DNA of 25,994 nucleotides from JAOAFX01 sp965649105 (GTDB lineage: Bacteria; Hydrothermota; Tepidihabitantia; SM23-42; JAOAFX01), in the NCBI GenBank assembly GCA_965649105.1, contig CBFGJP010000029.1, forward strand, positions 1 through 25,994. The letters run 5' to 3'. Both the position numbers and the translations under genes were made by a program. Under the pieces are notes generated by a model. It was not told the origin of the DNA and searched no databases. It saw only the letters and a list, made by a program, of their open reading frames with translations. Shown here one piece after another: positions 1 to 7,689 of the stretch (position 1 is the stretch's first letter; the number at the start of each line of letters is the position of its first letter).

Positions 1-1272
1 AATATGGGCATAGATTATGCCGCGATTATTATATGGCTTTGCGAGGTTTGGATATTGCTTTATAACATCAGTCCAAAGGGTTATCCCATCTTTCCATATT
101 CTGCATCTATTTGTGGAGAGGTATGAAAAGAAGGAGATGATAAAAATTATAATTAGTAAGAGAAGAATCTTTAATAAATTTATGACTTTTACAAACAGCC
201 TGAGCCAACCTTCGGCAAAGATATAAAATATACCAATTAAAGGTATATATGTATAACGGTCGGCAATTGGCTGACCTATTGGAATTACCTGGAGTGCGGG
301 TAAAATAGTAATTAAAAAAAATAGGCTTCCAAATATAATCTTATATGTAATTTTTTTTGATAGTATGACCAGTATGGCAACGATGATAATTATGAACGGG
401 GCGAAGAGAAAGATTTTGGACAACCATTGATCCATAGTTTCGGGGTTGGGATAGAGACAGGAGAGATTGATGGGCAAGATTGTTTTGTATAAGTAAAAAA
501 GGAGGATGCGTAGAGAGAAGATTAAATTTAAGGGCATTGATTGGATAAAATTACCGGGCATAGCCCCTACTGAGCGCTGCCCGATAAAGGCAAGAATGGT
601 GAAGATTAATGATAAAAGAAAAAAAGGTATCTTTAATATAAATTTGTTTTTGTCTATTTTCTTAGAATGAAAATAATCAGTTAAAAGTAATATAAATGGT
701 AGAAATACGGCAGTGGGTTTGGAAAGTAATGACAAGATAAAAATTAACAGACTCATAAAATAAAATTTCTTATCTTTTTTCAAAAGGTAATAAGTATAGG
801 TGATAAGAGAAGTTAAAAAAAATAACGCATATAACATATCCTTTCTTTCTGTAATCCATGCCACAGATTCAACATGAAGGGGGTGGACTCCAAAGAGGAG
901 GCTGGTGATTGTCGCTAAAGGAATATTCTTTGTTAATAAAAAAATAAACCAGAAAACAAGCAGACAATTAATTAAGTGAATAATGAGGTTGGTCAAATGG
1001 TAGGCACTGGCAGTATTCTGTGAAAAAAAGTAATTTATTGCAAAAGAAAGAATGGTCATTGGAATGTAACCCCCGTAATAAAACGAACTAAAGATGGTTG
1101 CTATATTCTTTAGTGATAGTGAACGGATATGAAGATTGTTAGTAACATATACATCATCATCCCAATTTGTGAATCCGTTGTTTATACAGGGAGAAAGGCT
1201 AAAAAAAGTTATTATGACGACCGCAAGAATTCCAGTATAAATTTTCATTTTATTTGAAATAAAGAATTTCAT
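1..1272 (-). CDS. TMTC-like membrane protein with C-terminal TPRs, 3' end beyond the window
   Basis: The minus strand is open from an ATG at 1272 to the left edge (424 codons seen), so the C-terminus is missing. The product is a polytopic membrane protein with about ten hydrophobic segments. It carries the WDDD motif at residues 37-40, near the end of the first loop, and HPLHVESVAWITERKDML at 130-147. Both are hallmarks of the TMTC/DUF1736 family of GT-C-fold proteins, whose eukaryotic members are protein O-mannosyltransferases. The last visible residues (YPNLAKPYNNRGIIYA) look like the start of a TPR array, as expected for the family. The bacterial donor and acceptor are unknown. A strong promoter sits immediately upstream. 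The first ATG would leave only about an 8-nt leader; a second ATG lies eight codons downstream. Neither has a Shine-Dalgarno sequence. Confidence 0.85.
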   Translation of the reverse strand, partial: MKFFISNKMKIYTGILAVVIITFFSLSPCINNGFTNWDDDVYVTNNLHIRSLSLKNIATIFSSFYYGGYIPMTILSFAINYFFSQNTASAYHLTNLIIHLINCLLVFWFIFLLTKNIPLATITSLLFGVHPLHVESVAWITERKDMLYALFFLTSLITYTYYLLKKDKKFYFMSLLIFILSLLSKPTAVFLPFILLLTDYFHSKKIDKNKFILKIPFFLLSLIFTILAFIGQRSVGAMPGNFIQSMPLNLIFSLRILLFYLYKTILPINLSCLYPNPETMDQWLSKIFLFAPFIIIIVAILVILSKKITYKIIFGSLFFLITILPALQVIPIGQPIADRYTYIPLIGIFYIFAEGWLRLFVKVINLLKILLLLIIIFIISFFSYLSTNRCRIWKDGITLWTDVIKQYPNLAKPYNNRGIIYAHI

Positions 1273-1286
1273 CGCTTGGTTTAAAG

Positions 1287-1314
1287 ATTATATTCATTCG
1301 ATATATGATGTCAA
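1287..1314 (-). promoter_or_regulatory. Sigma70-type promoter of the TMTC-like gene
   Basis: On the minus strand, TTGACA (1309-1314) and TATAAT (1287-1292) are both perfect consensus, with a 16-bp spacer. The predicted transcription start lies near 1280, only about 8 nt before the ATG at 1272. Confidence 0.8.
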
Positions 1315-1341
1315 GAAAGTATGCGATTTTCAGAGTGCATC

Positions 1342-1370
1342 AAAAAAAGGAGCCACCATATGGTGGCTCC
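1342..1370 (-). terminator. Rho-independent terminator of the gcvH-larA-dehydrogenase operon
   Basis: A perfect 22-nt palindrome (1349-1370, arm GGAGCCACCAT) is followed on the minus strand by seven T residues (1348-1342). It begins 25 nt after the stop codon of the dehydrogenase gene and so closes that operon before the promoter of the next gene. Confidence 0.93.
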
Positions 1371-1394
1371 TGGATTTATATTTACAGTTTATGG

Positions 1395-3890
1395 CTAAAG
1401 CGCCTTCCAGACCATCTCCTGCAGGCCTAAAACATTGATTTTACCACCACCTTTTTCCGCTACCGCTGTCGCTGCATTCTTTAGTACCTGTTCACAGGTT
1501 GCACAGGCAGTAACGAGTGTATCAACCTTTGTATTTAAGGCTTCTTTTATCCTTGTTTCTGCGATCTTTGTGGAAAGTGGATTGTCTGAGACGAGTATTC
1601 CACCACCACCACCACAGCAACGGGATGTATCCTGTTTATATTTCATTTCTACAAGTTCCAATCCGAGTGCTGCGATTATTTCCCGAGGTTCCTTTACAAC
1701 CTTAGCACCCCTTGATAAATCACAGGGGTCATGGTATGTCACCTTGCCGCTCAATTTCTTAATATTGGCGTTAGGCAGCCTTTCTGCAATCACCTGCATT
1801 CCATGTTTTGCATCTATCTTGTATGCCTCGCGTAGATAGACCGTACAGGTGGGGCAGAGGGTAATCGCCGTCTTGAATGGGAATGCCTTTAAGAATTTTT
1901 CTTTATGCTCTTCAAAGTCCTTTACAAACCCCAGTGCCTCCATCGGATAACCACAGCAGACCTCTTTGACGACCTTTGGTTTTAAGCCGAGTTTTTCAAA
2001 GAGTTTTAGGTACTGTTTTGTCTTATTCGGTCTTGCCAGGAACTGACAGCCGACAAATACTGGAATCTCACCTTCCTGGAGTGGCGGTGTTGACTCTGTA
2101 TCACCCCAGATATTACCGCTCTTTTTTATCTTATCAATGAAATCAATGTGGGCAGGATAGGCAAAGCCTTTTTCCACCAAATCTGCCCTTGCTGCACGCA
2201 CAACATCTGGAACCTTAACCTTACTTGGACATCTGCGATTGCAATCCCTGCAGAGCGTGCACTGGAATATTGCCTTTACCACTGAATCGTCAATATCAAT
2301 TTCTTTTTCCAATATTCCGTATGAAAGTTGCATTCTGCCACGGCCTGAAGGCGGGTCCCATAATAGACTTACAAATGTGGGACAGACATTCTTACAATAT
2401 CCGCACATCGTGCAGGTCATCATCTCATTTTCCCATTTTGCGAGATGCCCTTGGAGTTTTCTGTTCGGGTCAAGCGGATAACGGAGGTCATACATAAATC
2501 CTTTATCCCAATCAATCATCTTCTGTGGATTCATTATGTTATTCGGGTCCAATGCCCTCTTTATCGCCTTCATTGCTGGCACCAGATCTCCCTTTTCTTT
2601 ATGGAACTCTTCTGCCTTTGTTATGCCAATGCCGTGTTCACCGGTTGTCGTGCCCCCGAGGTCCCTTATCAATTGATAAATTTCTGCCACTGCCTTCTTT
2701 GCCTGTTCCCAGTGCTTTGGATCAGTCGGAATCATCAAGACCTTTGTATGGAGATTTCCATCACCAGAATGGCCATAGGGTGGGATTATGATATCATATT
2801 TCTGGGAGATCTCCCATATTCCGGCAACCGCCTTGGGAATCTTGGAAACCGGGACCGCCATATCATCTGCGAGCATCGTCGTTGCATACTCTTCTTTCAA
2901 GATACTGAGCGAAGGAATCATCTGCTTTCTTGCCTTCCAGATTTCTGTTATCTTTTTCTCATCTTCTGTGAATTCCATAGATACTGCACCCGTCTCTTTG
3001 CATATCTTTGCAACCGTCTCTACATCCTGTTTTATCGTTTCTGGTCTGCCATCAATCTCAATCAATAGTATTCCTTCAACCTCGGGGAGGTTCATCTTTG
3101 CTGCCTTATTCACTGCCTTTATACAGGGTGCGGACATTATCTCAAGTTGTGAAGGAATTATGGGATAGGCAATGATATTTGCCACGCACTGACCTGCTTT
3201 TTCCAGGTCATCAAATGCAGCAATACATCCTGCAATCTTGGGTGGAAGCGGGGTTATTTTCATTACAATCTCGGTGATGATACCGAGCATACCCTCAGAA
3301 CCACACATCAATCGTTCAAGTTGAAAACCGGTTGAATGTTTTATCGTATATGTTCCCATCCGCACGATCTCACCGGTGGGAAGGACAACCTCAAGACCCA
3401 GGACATAATCCCTTGTCGCCCCGTATTTCACTGCCTTTTCACCTGAGGCATTCATCGCCACCATTCCACCGATCGTCGCCACCTCACTTGATGCAGGACC
3501 AGGAATAAAATATTTATAAGGCTTAATCGCTGCATTGAAATTATCACAGACAACTCCGGGCTCACAGATGACAAACATATCACCGATTCTGATATCTTTA
3601 ATCTTATTCATCTTCTGCATATCAACGGTAATTCCACCTTGAATCGGCACACTTTGTCCACAGAGGGCTGAACCAGCACCACGCGGAACAACCGGAATTT
3701 TATATTTGTTTGCCAACTGGACGATCTTCTGCACCTGCTGGGTATTCTGGGGTTGTACCACGACATCGGGTTTATGGCGATGTATTCCACCATCAAATGC
3801 GTAGGCATAAATTTCAGCATTGCTGGTTTTACAATATTCTGTTCCAACAATGTCCTCTAATTGTTTTATTATATCCTTGTTTAAAGGCAT
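1395..3890 (-). CDS. FAD-binding and Fe-S 2-hydroxyacid dehydrogenase (GlcD-GlcF fusion; D-lactate or glycolate type)
   Basis: This 831-residue protein joins a GlcD-type flavoprotein to a GlcF-type Fe-S domain. In order: FAD_binding_4 with PRGAGSALCGQSVP near residue 70 and a GPASSEVATIGG segment near 130; FAD-oxidase C-terminal domain with HSGDGNLH and TTGEHGIG; two 4Fe-4S motifs (CTMCGYCKNVCP and CTLCRDCNRRCP) near 495-555; then two CCG domains (CCGYP with LCPTC, HDPCDLSRG with CCGGGGG and CATC). The family oxidises D-lactate, glycolate or related 2-hydroxyacids and passes electrons to quinone or another carrier. The adjacent larA favours lactate. I start it at the ATG at 3890, 8 nt after a GGAG; the longer frame beginning at 3926 overlaps the larA stop and has no better ribosome site. 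It is the last gene of the operon, 28 nt after larA. Confidence 0.9.
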   Translation of the reverse strand: MPLNKDIIKQLEDIVGTEYCKTSNAEIYAYAFDGGIHRHKPDVVVQPQNTQQVQKIVQLANKYKIPVVPRGAGSALCGQSVPIQGGITVDMQKMNKIKDIRIGDMFVICEPGVVCDNFNAAIKPYKYFIPGPASSEVATIGGMVAMNASGEKAVKYGATRDYVLGLEVVLPTGEIVRMGTYTIKHSTGFQLERLMCGSEGMLGIITEIVMKITPLPPKIAGCIAAFDDLEKAGQCVANIIAYPIIPSQLEIMSAPCIKAVNKAAKMNLPEVEGILLIEIDGRPETIKQDVETVAKICKETGAVSMEFTEDEKKITEIWKARKQMIPSLSILKEEYATTMLADDMAVPVSKIPKAVAGIWEISQKYDIIIPPYGHSGDGNLHTKVLMIPTDPKHWEQAKKAVAEIYQLIRDLGGTTTGEHGIGITKAEEFHKEKGDLVPAMKAIKRALDPNNIMNPQKMIDWDKGFMYDLRYPLDPNRKLQGHLAKWENEMMTCTMCGYCKNVCPTFVSLLWDPPSGRGRMQLSYGILEKEIDIDDSVVKAIFQCTLCRDCNRRCPSKVKVPDVVRAARADLVEKGFAYPAHIDFIDKIKKSGNIWGDTESTPPLQEGEIPVFVGCQFLARPNKTKQYLKLFEKLGLKPKVVKEVCCGYPMEALGFVKDFEEHKEKFLKAFPFKTAITLCPTCTVYLREAYKIDAKHGMQVIAERLPNANIKKLSGKVTYHDPCDLSRGAKVVKEPREIIAALGLELVEMKYKQDTSRCCGGGGGILVSDNPLSTKIAETRIKEALNTKVDTLVTACATCEQVLKNAATAVAEKGGGKINVLGLQEMVWKAL

Positions 3891-3918
3891 TTTTTCTTCT
3901 CCTTTCAAATAGTAGAAA

Positions 3919-5169
3919 TTATGCACTTACCATAGGGACTGTTATACTTCCGTCCATTAAAAATATTATCTTTGCATCCTTCCCCTTTTTCTCCAGTGCC
4001 TTATCAATCGCCTCCTGTAAATTATGGAAGGGCTTTATAAAGACTGCCTCCATATCCTTATCCTGTAGATCTGTTACACCCCACATCTCAGCCCAAGTCC
4101 CAATCTCTGCCATCTTAGAAGCCTTGTGATAGCCCAGTTTATAACCCTGGGCTATTTTATTGAGGGCATCCTGTGGGGACTTACAGGAAGAGAGTAATTC
4201 AAAAAATGCTGATTCACCGATTCCAGTTCTGCATTTTGATACCATTATTAAAATTCCACCTTCTTTTAATGCGAGTTTACCATTATCCAGCGCCTTCTGA
4301 GATTGATACAGGTCAATATCCATAGGGTATGGCGCAACACTTACTACAATATCTGCCTTTTGCGGAATCTTTACACAGAACACCTCTTTTGCCTTGTCAA
4401 TTGCAGCATAAAATGAATCGTGGATATGACCACTCGTCACCGCATAAAGATTCCTTTCTCCATCAAGTACAGTCTGAATTGAAAATATCTCTTTGTCTGC
4501 TATGGTTTTTAATGCATCTATCATATCTTCATGGACAGGGTTACCATCAAGGACCAGTGCTTGTGCTGAGAGTTTAAGGGCATGTTTGTGATTCTGCTCA
4601 ATGGTTTTTCTTGAGGCAATGCCAGGTAAAAATGATTTTCTACCCCCAGTATACCCGCCAAAGTAATGGGGTTCTACCGAGCCGATGATGACAATCTTAT
4701 GTGCCTCCATACCAAGACGATTCACATACATTTCAGTGCCATTCTTTGATGTGCCGATATAGACCATATCCTCATCCTTTTTACAATCGTGGACATATAT
4801 CCGTTCTTTTAGAGTATTGTAGTATTTGCCAAATATAAAGTCAAACTCTTCCTGGTTAGGTGCACGATGGACACCGGTTGCGATGATAAATTTAATATTC
4901 TTATCTTTAATCTGGTCATAGATTATATCAAGGACCCTGGCAGTTGGTGTTGGTCTTGTACCGTCATTAACAATAAATAGCACATCCTTTGCATCAGATA
5001 AGAACTCTTTGAATTTCTTTGAATTTATCGGATTTTCAATTGCCTTCAATAGAATCTCTGATTCATTCTGTTTCTCAACCTCATTTGGATAGACAACGCC
5101 AAGGACATTCTTATCCGATACAGAGACATTCAGTTTCTCATCCTTACCATAAGGTATCTGAAGTTCCAT
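3919..5169 (-). CDS. larA: Nickel-dependent lactate racemase family protein (LarA)
   Basis: The 416-residue product has the LarA signature in order: DGTRPTPT near residue 70 (substrate-binding Asp and Arg), GVHR near 100 (catalytic His), EPHYFGGYTGGRKSFLPG near 165-182 (second catalytic His and the Lys that binds the pincer cofactor) and HKH near 196 (nickel ligand region). The family interconverts L- and D-lactate, or in relatives other 2-hydroxyacids, with a nickel pincer nucleotide made by LarB, LarC and LarE. None of these makers is in the window. The gene lies between gcvH and an FAD/Fe-S 2-hydroxyacid dehydrogenase, which suits a racemase feeding one enantiomer to a stereospecific oxidase. 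A G-rich run (GGGGG) 5 nt upstream may serve as the ribosome site. The substrate is inferred, not proven. Confidence 0.9.
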   Translation of the reverse strand: MELQIPYGKDEKLNVSVSDKNVLGVVYPNEVEKQNESEILLKAIENPINSKKFKEFLSDAKDVLFIVNDGTRPTPTARVLDIIYDQIKDKNIKFIIATGVHRAPNQEEFDFIFGKYYNTLKERIYVHDCKKDEDMVYIGTSKNGTEMYVNRLGMEAHKIVIIGSVEPHYFGGYTGGRKSFLPGIASRKTIEQNHKHALKLSAQALVLDGNPVHEDMIDALKTIADKEIFSIQTVLDGERNLYAVTSGHIHDSFYAAIDKAKEVFCVKIPQKADIVVSVAPYPMDIDLYQSQKALDNGKLALKEGGILIMVSKCRTGIGESAFFELLSSCKSPQDALNKIAQGYKLGYHKASKMAEIGTWAEMWGVTDLQDKDMEAVFIKPFHNLQEAIDKALEKKGKDAKIIFLMDGSITVPMVSA

Positions 5170-5172
5170 AAA

Positions 5173-5220
5173 ACCCCCAAGACAAAAAGCCCAAAATACC
5201 TAAACGCCTAAATCCCTAAA
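5173..5220 (-). repeat. Six degenerate 8-bp tandem units between gcvH and larA
   Basis: On the minus strand the spacer reads as consecutive 8-nt units: TTTAGGGA, TTTAGGCG, TTTAGGTA, TTTTGGGC, TTTTTGTC, TTGGGGGT. The first three are nearly identical and the later ones decay toward the larA start. No function is evident. The last unit supplies the G-run that may act as the larA ribosome site. Confidence 0.6.
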
Positions 5221-5245
5221 GACTGGTAAATTTTGGCATTTATTC

Positions 5246-5677
5246 TTATCCGCCCTTTTGTGCCTTCGCAAGGTGGTCGTCAATGAATTTTTGGAGCGCC
5301 TCAGGACCATGGGCAAGATTCTTCAGTTCTGCCTCAAGATTTGAAGGCTTCACCTTGATTATCCAGCCCGCACCGTACGGGTCTTTGTTTATCAATCTGC
5401 AGTCGTTCTCAAGTTCACTATTCACTGCAATTATTTCTCCAGATATTGGTGCTACAAACTTACCCACCCATTTTGAAGACTGGATTTTACCGCAGGTCTC
5501 GCCTTGGGTTATGGTATCACCCTCAAAAGGCAGGTCAACATAGGTTGTGTCTCCTGCCTGTTTTTGATAAAAATCATCCATACCTATTGTCACAGTTCCA
5601 TCGCTCTCTAACCTTACCCATGCATCCTCTTCATGATAATATAAATCTTCAGGCATATTATAGCCCTTAATCTCCAT
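5246..5677 (-). CDS. gcvH: GcvH-like lipoyl carrier protein
   Basis: This 143-residue protein has the glycine-cleavage H-protein fold. It contains GTVTIGMDDF near residue 28, a hammerhead segment GKIQSSKWVGKFVAPISG with the expected lipoyl lysine at K69, and GWIIKVKPSN near the end. Such proteins carry lipoate as a swinging arm for the glycine cleavage system, and related lipoate-binding proteins (LbpA) serve sulfur-oxidation complexes that also use Hdr-like CCG proteins. No gcvT or gcvP is nearby. The gene instead heads an operon with larA and a CCG-containing dehydrogenase, so its partner is uncertain. The residue after the lipoyl Lys is Trp, where H-proteins usually have Ala. The start is firm: a full AAAGGAGGT lies just upstream of the ATG at 5677. 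Confidence 0.88.
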   Translation of the reverse strand: MEIKGYNMPEDLYYHEEDAWVRLESDGTVTIGMDDFYQKQAGDTTYVDLPFEGDTITQGETCGKIQSSKWVGKFVAPISGEIIAVNSELENDCRLINKDPYGAGWIIKVKPSNLEAELKNLAHGPEALQKFIDDHLAKAQKGG

Positions 5678-5705
5678 TTAAACCTCCTTTTATTATTAGT
5701 AACTA

Positions 5706-5733
5706 ATTATAGTTGATTTTTTCAAAAAATCAA
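5706..5733 (-). promoter_or_regulatory. Promoter of the gcvH-larA-dehydrogenase operon
   Basis: On the minus strand, TTGATT (5728-5733) and TATAAT (5706-5711) are separated by 16 bp. This gives a leader of roughly 22 nt that contains the AAAGGAGGT ribosome site of gcvH. The -35 lies inside a perfect palindrome. Confidence 0.72.
5713..5733. promoter_or_regulatory. Perfect 21-bp palindrome over the gcvH promoter, possible operator
   Basis: TTGATTTTTT (5713-5722) and AAAAAATCAA (5724-5733) are exact inverse complements around C5723. The palindrome covers the -35 and most of the spacer of the gcvH promoter, and lies 19 bp from the -35 of the divergent radical SAM promoter. Its position suggests a repressor site, but AT-rich palindromes also arise by chance. 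Confidence 0.4.
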
Positions 5734-5752
5734 GTAAAAGATACGGATATAG

Positions 5753-5780
5753 TTGACTTTTATTTTCTGGTTATTATAAT
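5753..5780 (+). promoter_or_regulatory. Promoter of the Tat-targeted radical SAM gene, predicted leaderless
   Basis: TTGACT (5753-5758) and TATAAT (5775-5780) are 16 bp apart. Only 5 nt separate the -10 from the ATG at 5786, so transcription should begin at or next to the A of the start codon. There is no Shine-Dalgarno sequence. Confidence 0.78.
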
Positions 5781-5785
5781 TTATT

Positions 5786-6934
5786 ATGCCTTTTTATGAA
5801 GAAGTTATTACGAGAAGGAATTTCTTAAAGATTCTTGGAACTATTACATTCACCGGGTTCTTTTTCGAGGATATAATAAAAAACCTTACTGCCAAAGAAT
5901 TCGATAGAAGAATTGGATTGATTATACCTAAACCCGCATTGTATTACGAAAAATTGCCGAATAGAATAGTTAAATGCCTTTTATGTCCAAGGATGTGTGT
6001 TGTCCCAATTGGTAATAAAGGATTCTGCCGTGCAAGGAAGAATATAAATGGTGAGTATTATACACTCGTCCATTCCAATCCATGTGCTTTCCATATTGAT
6101 CCGATTGAAAAAAAACCCTTATTCCATTTTTTGCCCGGAACGACTGCATTATCTTTGGCAACTGCCGGATGCAATTTCACCTGCAAAAACTGCCAGAACT
6201 GGGATATATCCCAGGCAAGTCCAGAAGATACAGAAAATATTGAGATTTCACCGGAAAAGATGGTGGAACTGGCAATTCAGTATAAAAGCCCAACGATTGC
6301 ATATACTTATACCGAGCCCTCTATCTTTTACGAATATATGCTTGATATTGCAAAAATTGCACATAAGAATGGTGTGCTAAATATATACCATTCTAACGGA
6401 TATTTAAATCAAGAGCCACTTAAAGAGTTGCTAAAATATCTTGATGCTGCAAATGTTGATTTGAAAGGATTCAGTGAGGATTTTTATCGGGATATCACTG
6501 GTGGCACACTCCAGCCCGTGCTTGATACGCTCAAGACATTAAAAAAGAATAAAGTCTGGCTGGAGATTACGAATTTGGTTATTCCTACAAAGAATGATGA
6601 TGAAAATATGATAAAAGAGATGTGCGAATGGATAAGGGATGAACTGGGAAGGGAAGTTCCGGTCCATTTCTCAAGATTTTATCCGCAATATAAATTACAA
6701 AATTTACCACCAACGCCGATTGAAACCCTCCAGAAGGCTGCAAGGATTGCAAAAAAGGTGGGTTTGCTTTTTGTCTATATTGGCAATGTCCCCGGGATAA
6801 AAGAAGAGAGTACATTCTGTCCCAAGTGTAAGAAGATTATTGTAGAAAGAAAGGGTTATAGCATCCTGCAGATTAATATAATGAATGGTAAATGTAAGTT
6901 CTGTCAAGCCGAAATTCCGGGTAAGTGGCAATAA
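5786..6934 (+). CDS. AmmeMemoRadiSam-type radical SAM protein with a Tat signal
   Basis: This 382-residue protein begins with a twin-arginine signal (TRRNFLK at residues 9-15, followed by a hydrophobic stretch), so it is probably exported or membrane-held in folded form. Next come a four-cysteine cluster (C64, C67, C71, C81), the radical SAM motif CNFTCKNC (C129, C133, C136) and a C-terminal zinc-ribbon-like CPKC/CKFC pair. The overall pattern matches radical SAM proteins of the AmmeMemoRadiSam system, usually found with AMMECR1 and Memo proteins; neither is in this window. The family has no settled reaction. It is transcribed alone from a predicted leaderless promoter, divergent from gcvH. 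A radical SAM protein with a Tat signal is unusual, since AdoMet is made in the cytoplasm. Confidence 0.87.
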   Translation: MPFYEEVITRRNFLKILGTITFTGFFFEDIIKNLTAKEFDRRIGLIIPKPALYYEKLPNRIVKCLLCPRMCVVPIGNKGFCRARKNINGEYYTLVHSNPCAFHIDPIEKKPLFHFLPGTTALSLATAGCNFTCKNCQNWDISQASPEDTENIEISPEKMVELAIQYKSPTIAYTYTEPSIFYEYMLDIAKIAHKNGVLNIYHSNGYLNQEPLKELLKYLDAANVDLKGFSEDFYRDITGGTLQPVLDTLKTLKKNKVWLEITNLVIPTKNDDENMIKEMCEWIRDELGREVPVHFSRFYPQYKLQNLPPTPIETLQKAARIAKKVGLLFVYIGNVPGIKEESTFCPKCKKIIVERKGYSILQINIMNGKCKFCQAEIPGKWQ

Positions 6935-6977
6935 ATAGACTCAAACAGCATCTAATCCATAGACTATCCTTAAATCA

Positions 6978-7358
6978 TTGAACAAAAATTGGATATATAT
7001 TTTTATCTTTTCTTATTTTATATAACAATTTAGTCAATCTTTTACCTGATGAATTCCATTACGATATATATGTTCCGTTAAATCTGTTAATACTGATTGT
7101 CTTATCTTTATTTGCGAAAAAATATTTAGATTTGAATTTATATGAACTGGGTTATGAAACTAAATATATTCGCGGGGAATCGTTATCGGGTTAATTTGTA
7201 CTTTTGTTGTAATCGGTATTTGTATTATCTTACTTTTGACCTTGCCAAAAACTGGAGTTAAAATAAAGGTACCAATGATTGAACTGGGCAATTTAAAAGA
7301 ATTGGTTTATCGGGTTTTTATCAGAATCCCGAAAGGAATTGATTGTCCGTGCATTTGA
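6978..7358 (+). pseudogene. Broken N-terminal part of a CPBP-family intramembrane protease
   Basis: Three reading frames must be joined: one reading NKNWIYIFIFSYFI ends in a stop near 7023; a second gives NLVNLLPDEFHYDIYVPL through YELGYETKYIRG; the third resumes at RGIVIGLICTFVVIG and continues to LKELVYRVFIRIP. The indels lie near 7000-7025 and at 7171-7177. The segment resembles the N-terminal half of CPBP (CAAX/bacteriocin-processing) proteases, but it breaks off near 7333, before the catalytic Glu-Glu motif. The gene is dead by both frameshift and truncation. The family call rests on the general look of the sequence and is moderate. Confidence 0.6.
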
Positions 7359-7595
7359 AAACCCACCAACAAAGAAAAAAAGCGGCATAACCTGTAAAAT
7401 CCAGGTTAAAATCCATAGTCCGGGGATCATTAACATCGCATTGTTTACCCGAATGACATTTTCGTTTTTGATAACAACTGCACTCAACCAGTGTCCGATG
7501 ACAACGACTATGATACTAAAAGCCCTCAGGAAATCTACATATCGTTCTCTTGTTGGGAGTGTTTTGCTGATGATTTTTGCTATTACTCTTTTCAA
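7293..7595 (-). pseudogene. Truncated acyltransferase-3 family protein, N-terminal 100 residues only
   Basis: Starting at a TTG (7595) with a purine-rich leader, the frame gives a typical PF01757 N-terminus: RERYVDFLRAFSIIVVVIGHWL, then LWILTWILQVMPLFFFVGGF. It stops after 100 residues, where the family normally runs to 350-400 residues with about ten membrane helices. The break lies where it meets the CPBP remnant on the other strand, so both genes were probably cut by one rearrangement. The promoter upstream is still intact. Confidence 0.75.
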
Positions 7596-7613
7596 CTCTT
7601 TCTCTTGTTAAAG

Positions 7614-7641
7614 ATAATAACCGGAATAGATTGATTGTCAA
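7614..7641 (-). promoter_or_regulatory. Promoter of the truncated acyltransferase gene
   Basis: On the minus strand, TTGACA (7636-7641) and TATTAT (7614-7619) are separated by 16 bp. It lies back to back with the xerD promoter. Confidence 0.65.
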
Positions 7642-7652
7642 ATAATAGATAG

Positions 7653-7680
7653 TTGACAGGATAGAAAAAAAGATTAAAAT
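7653..7680 (+). promoter_or_regulatory. Promoter of the xerD operon
   Basis: TTGACA (7653-7658) and TAAAAT (7675-7680) are 16 bp apart. The ATG at 7690 follows after 9 nt with no Shine-Dalgarno, so the mRNA leader would be only a few nucleotides. Confidence 0.75.
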
Positions 7681-7689
7681 AGTCGTGAT

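Noticed and set aside
17..226. Plus-strand 69-codon frame at the left edge
   Set aside because: It is a shadow of the TMTC-like gene, whose minus-strand frame has clear family motifs.
3891..3926. Upstream start for the FAD/Fe-S dehydrogenase
   Set aside because: It overlaps the larA stop region and would add 12 residues with no homology; the ATG at 3890 has a well-spaced GGAG.
7339..7611. Plus-strand 90-codon frame
   Set aside because: It is antisense to the acyltransferase-3 remnant, whose minus-strand peptide has recognisable motifs.
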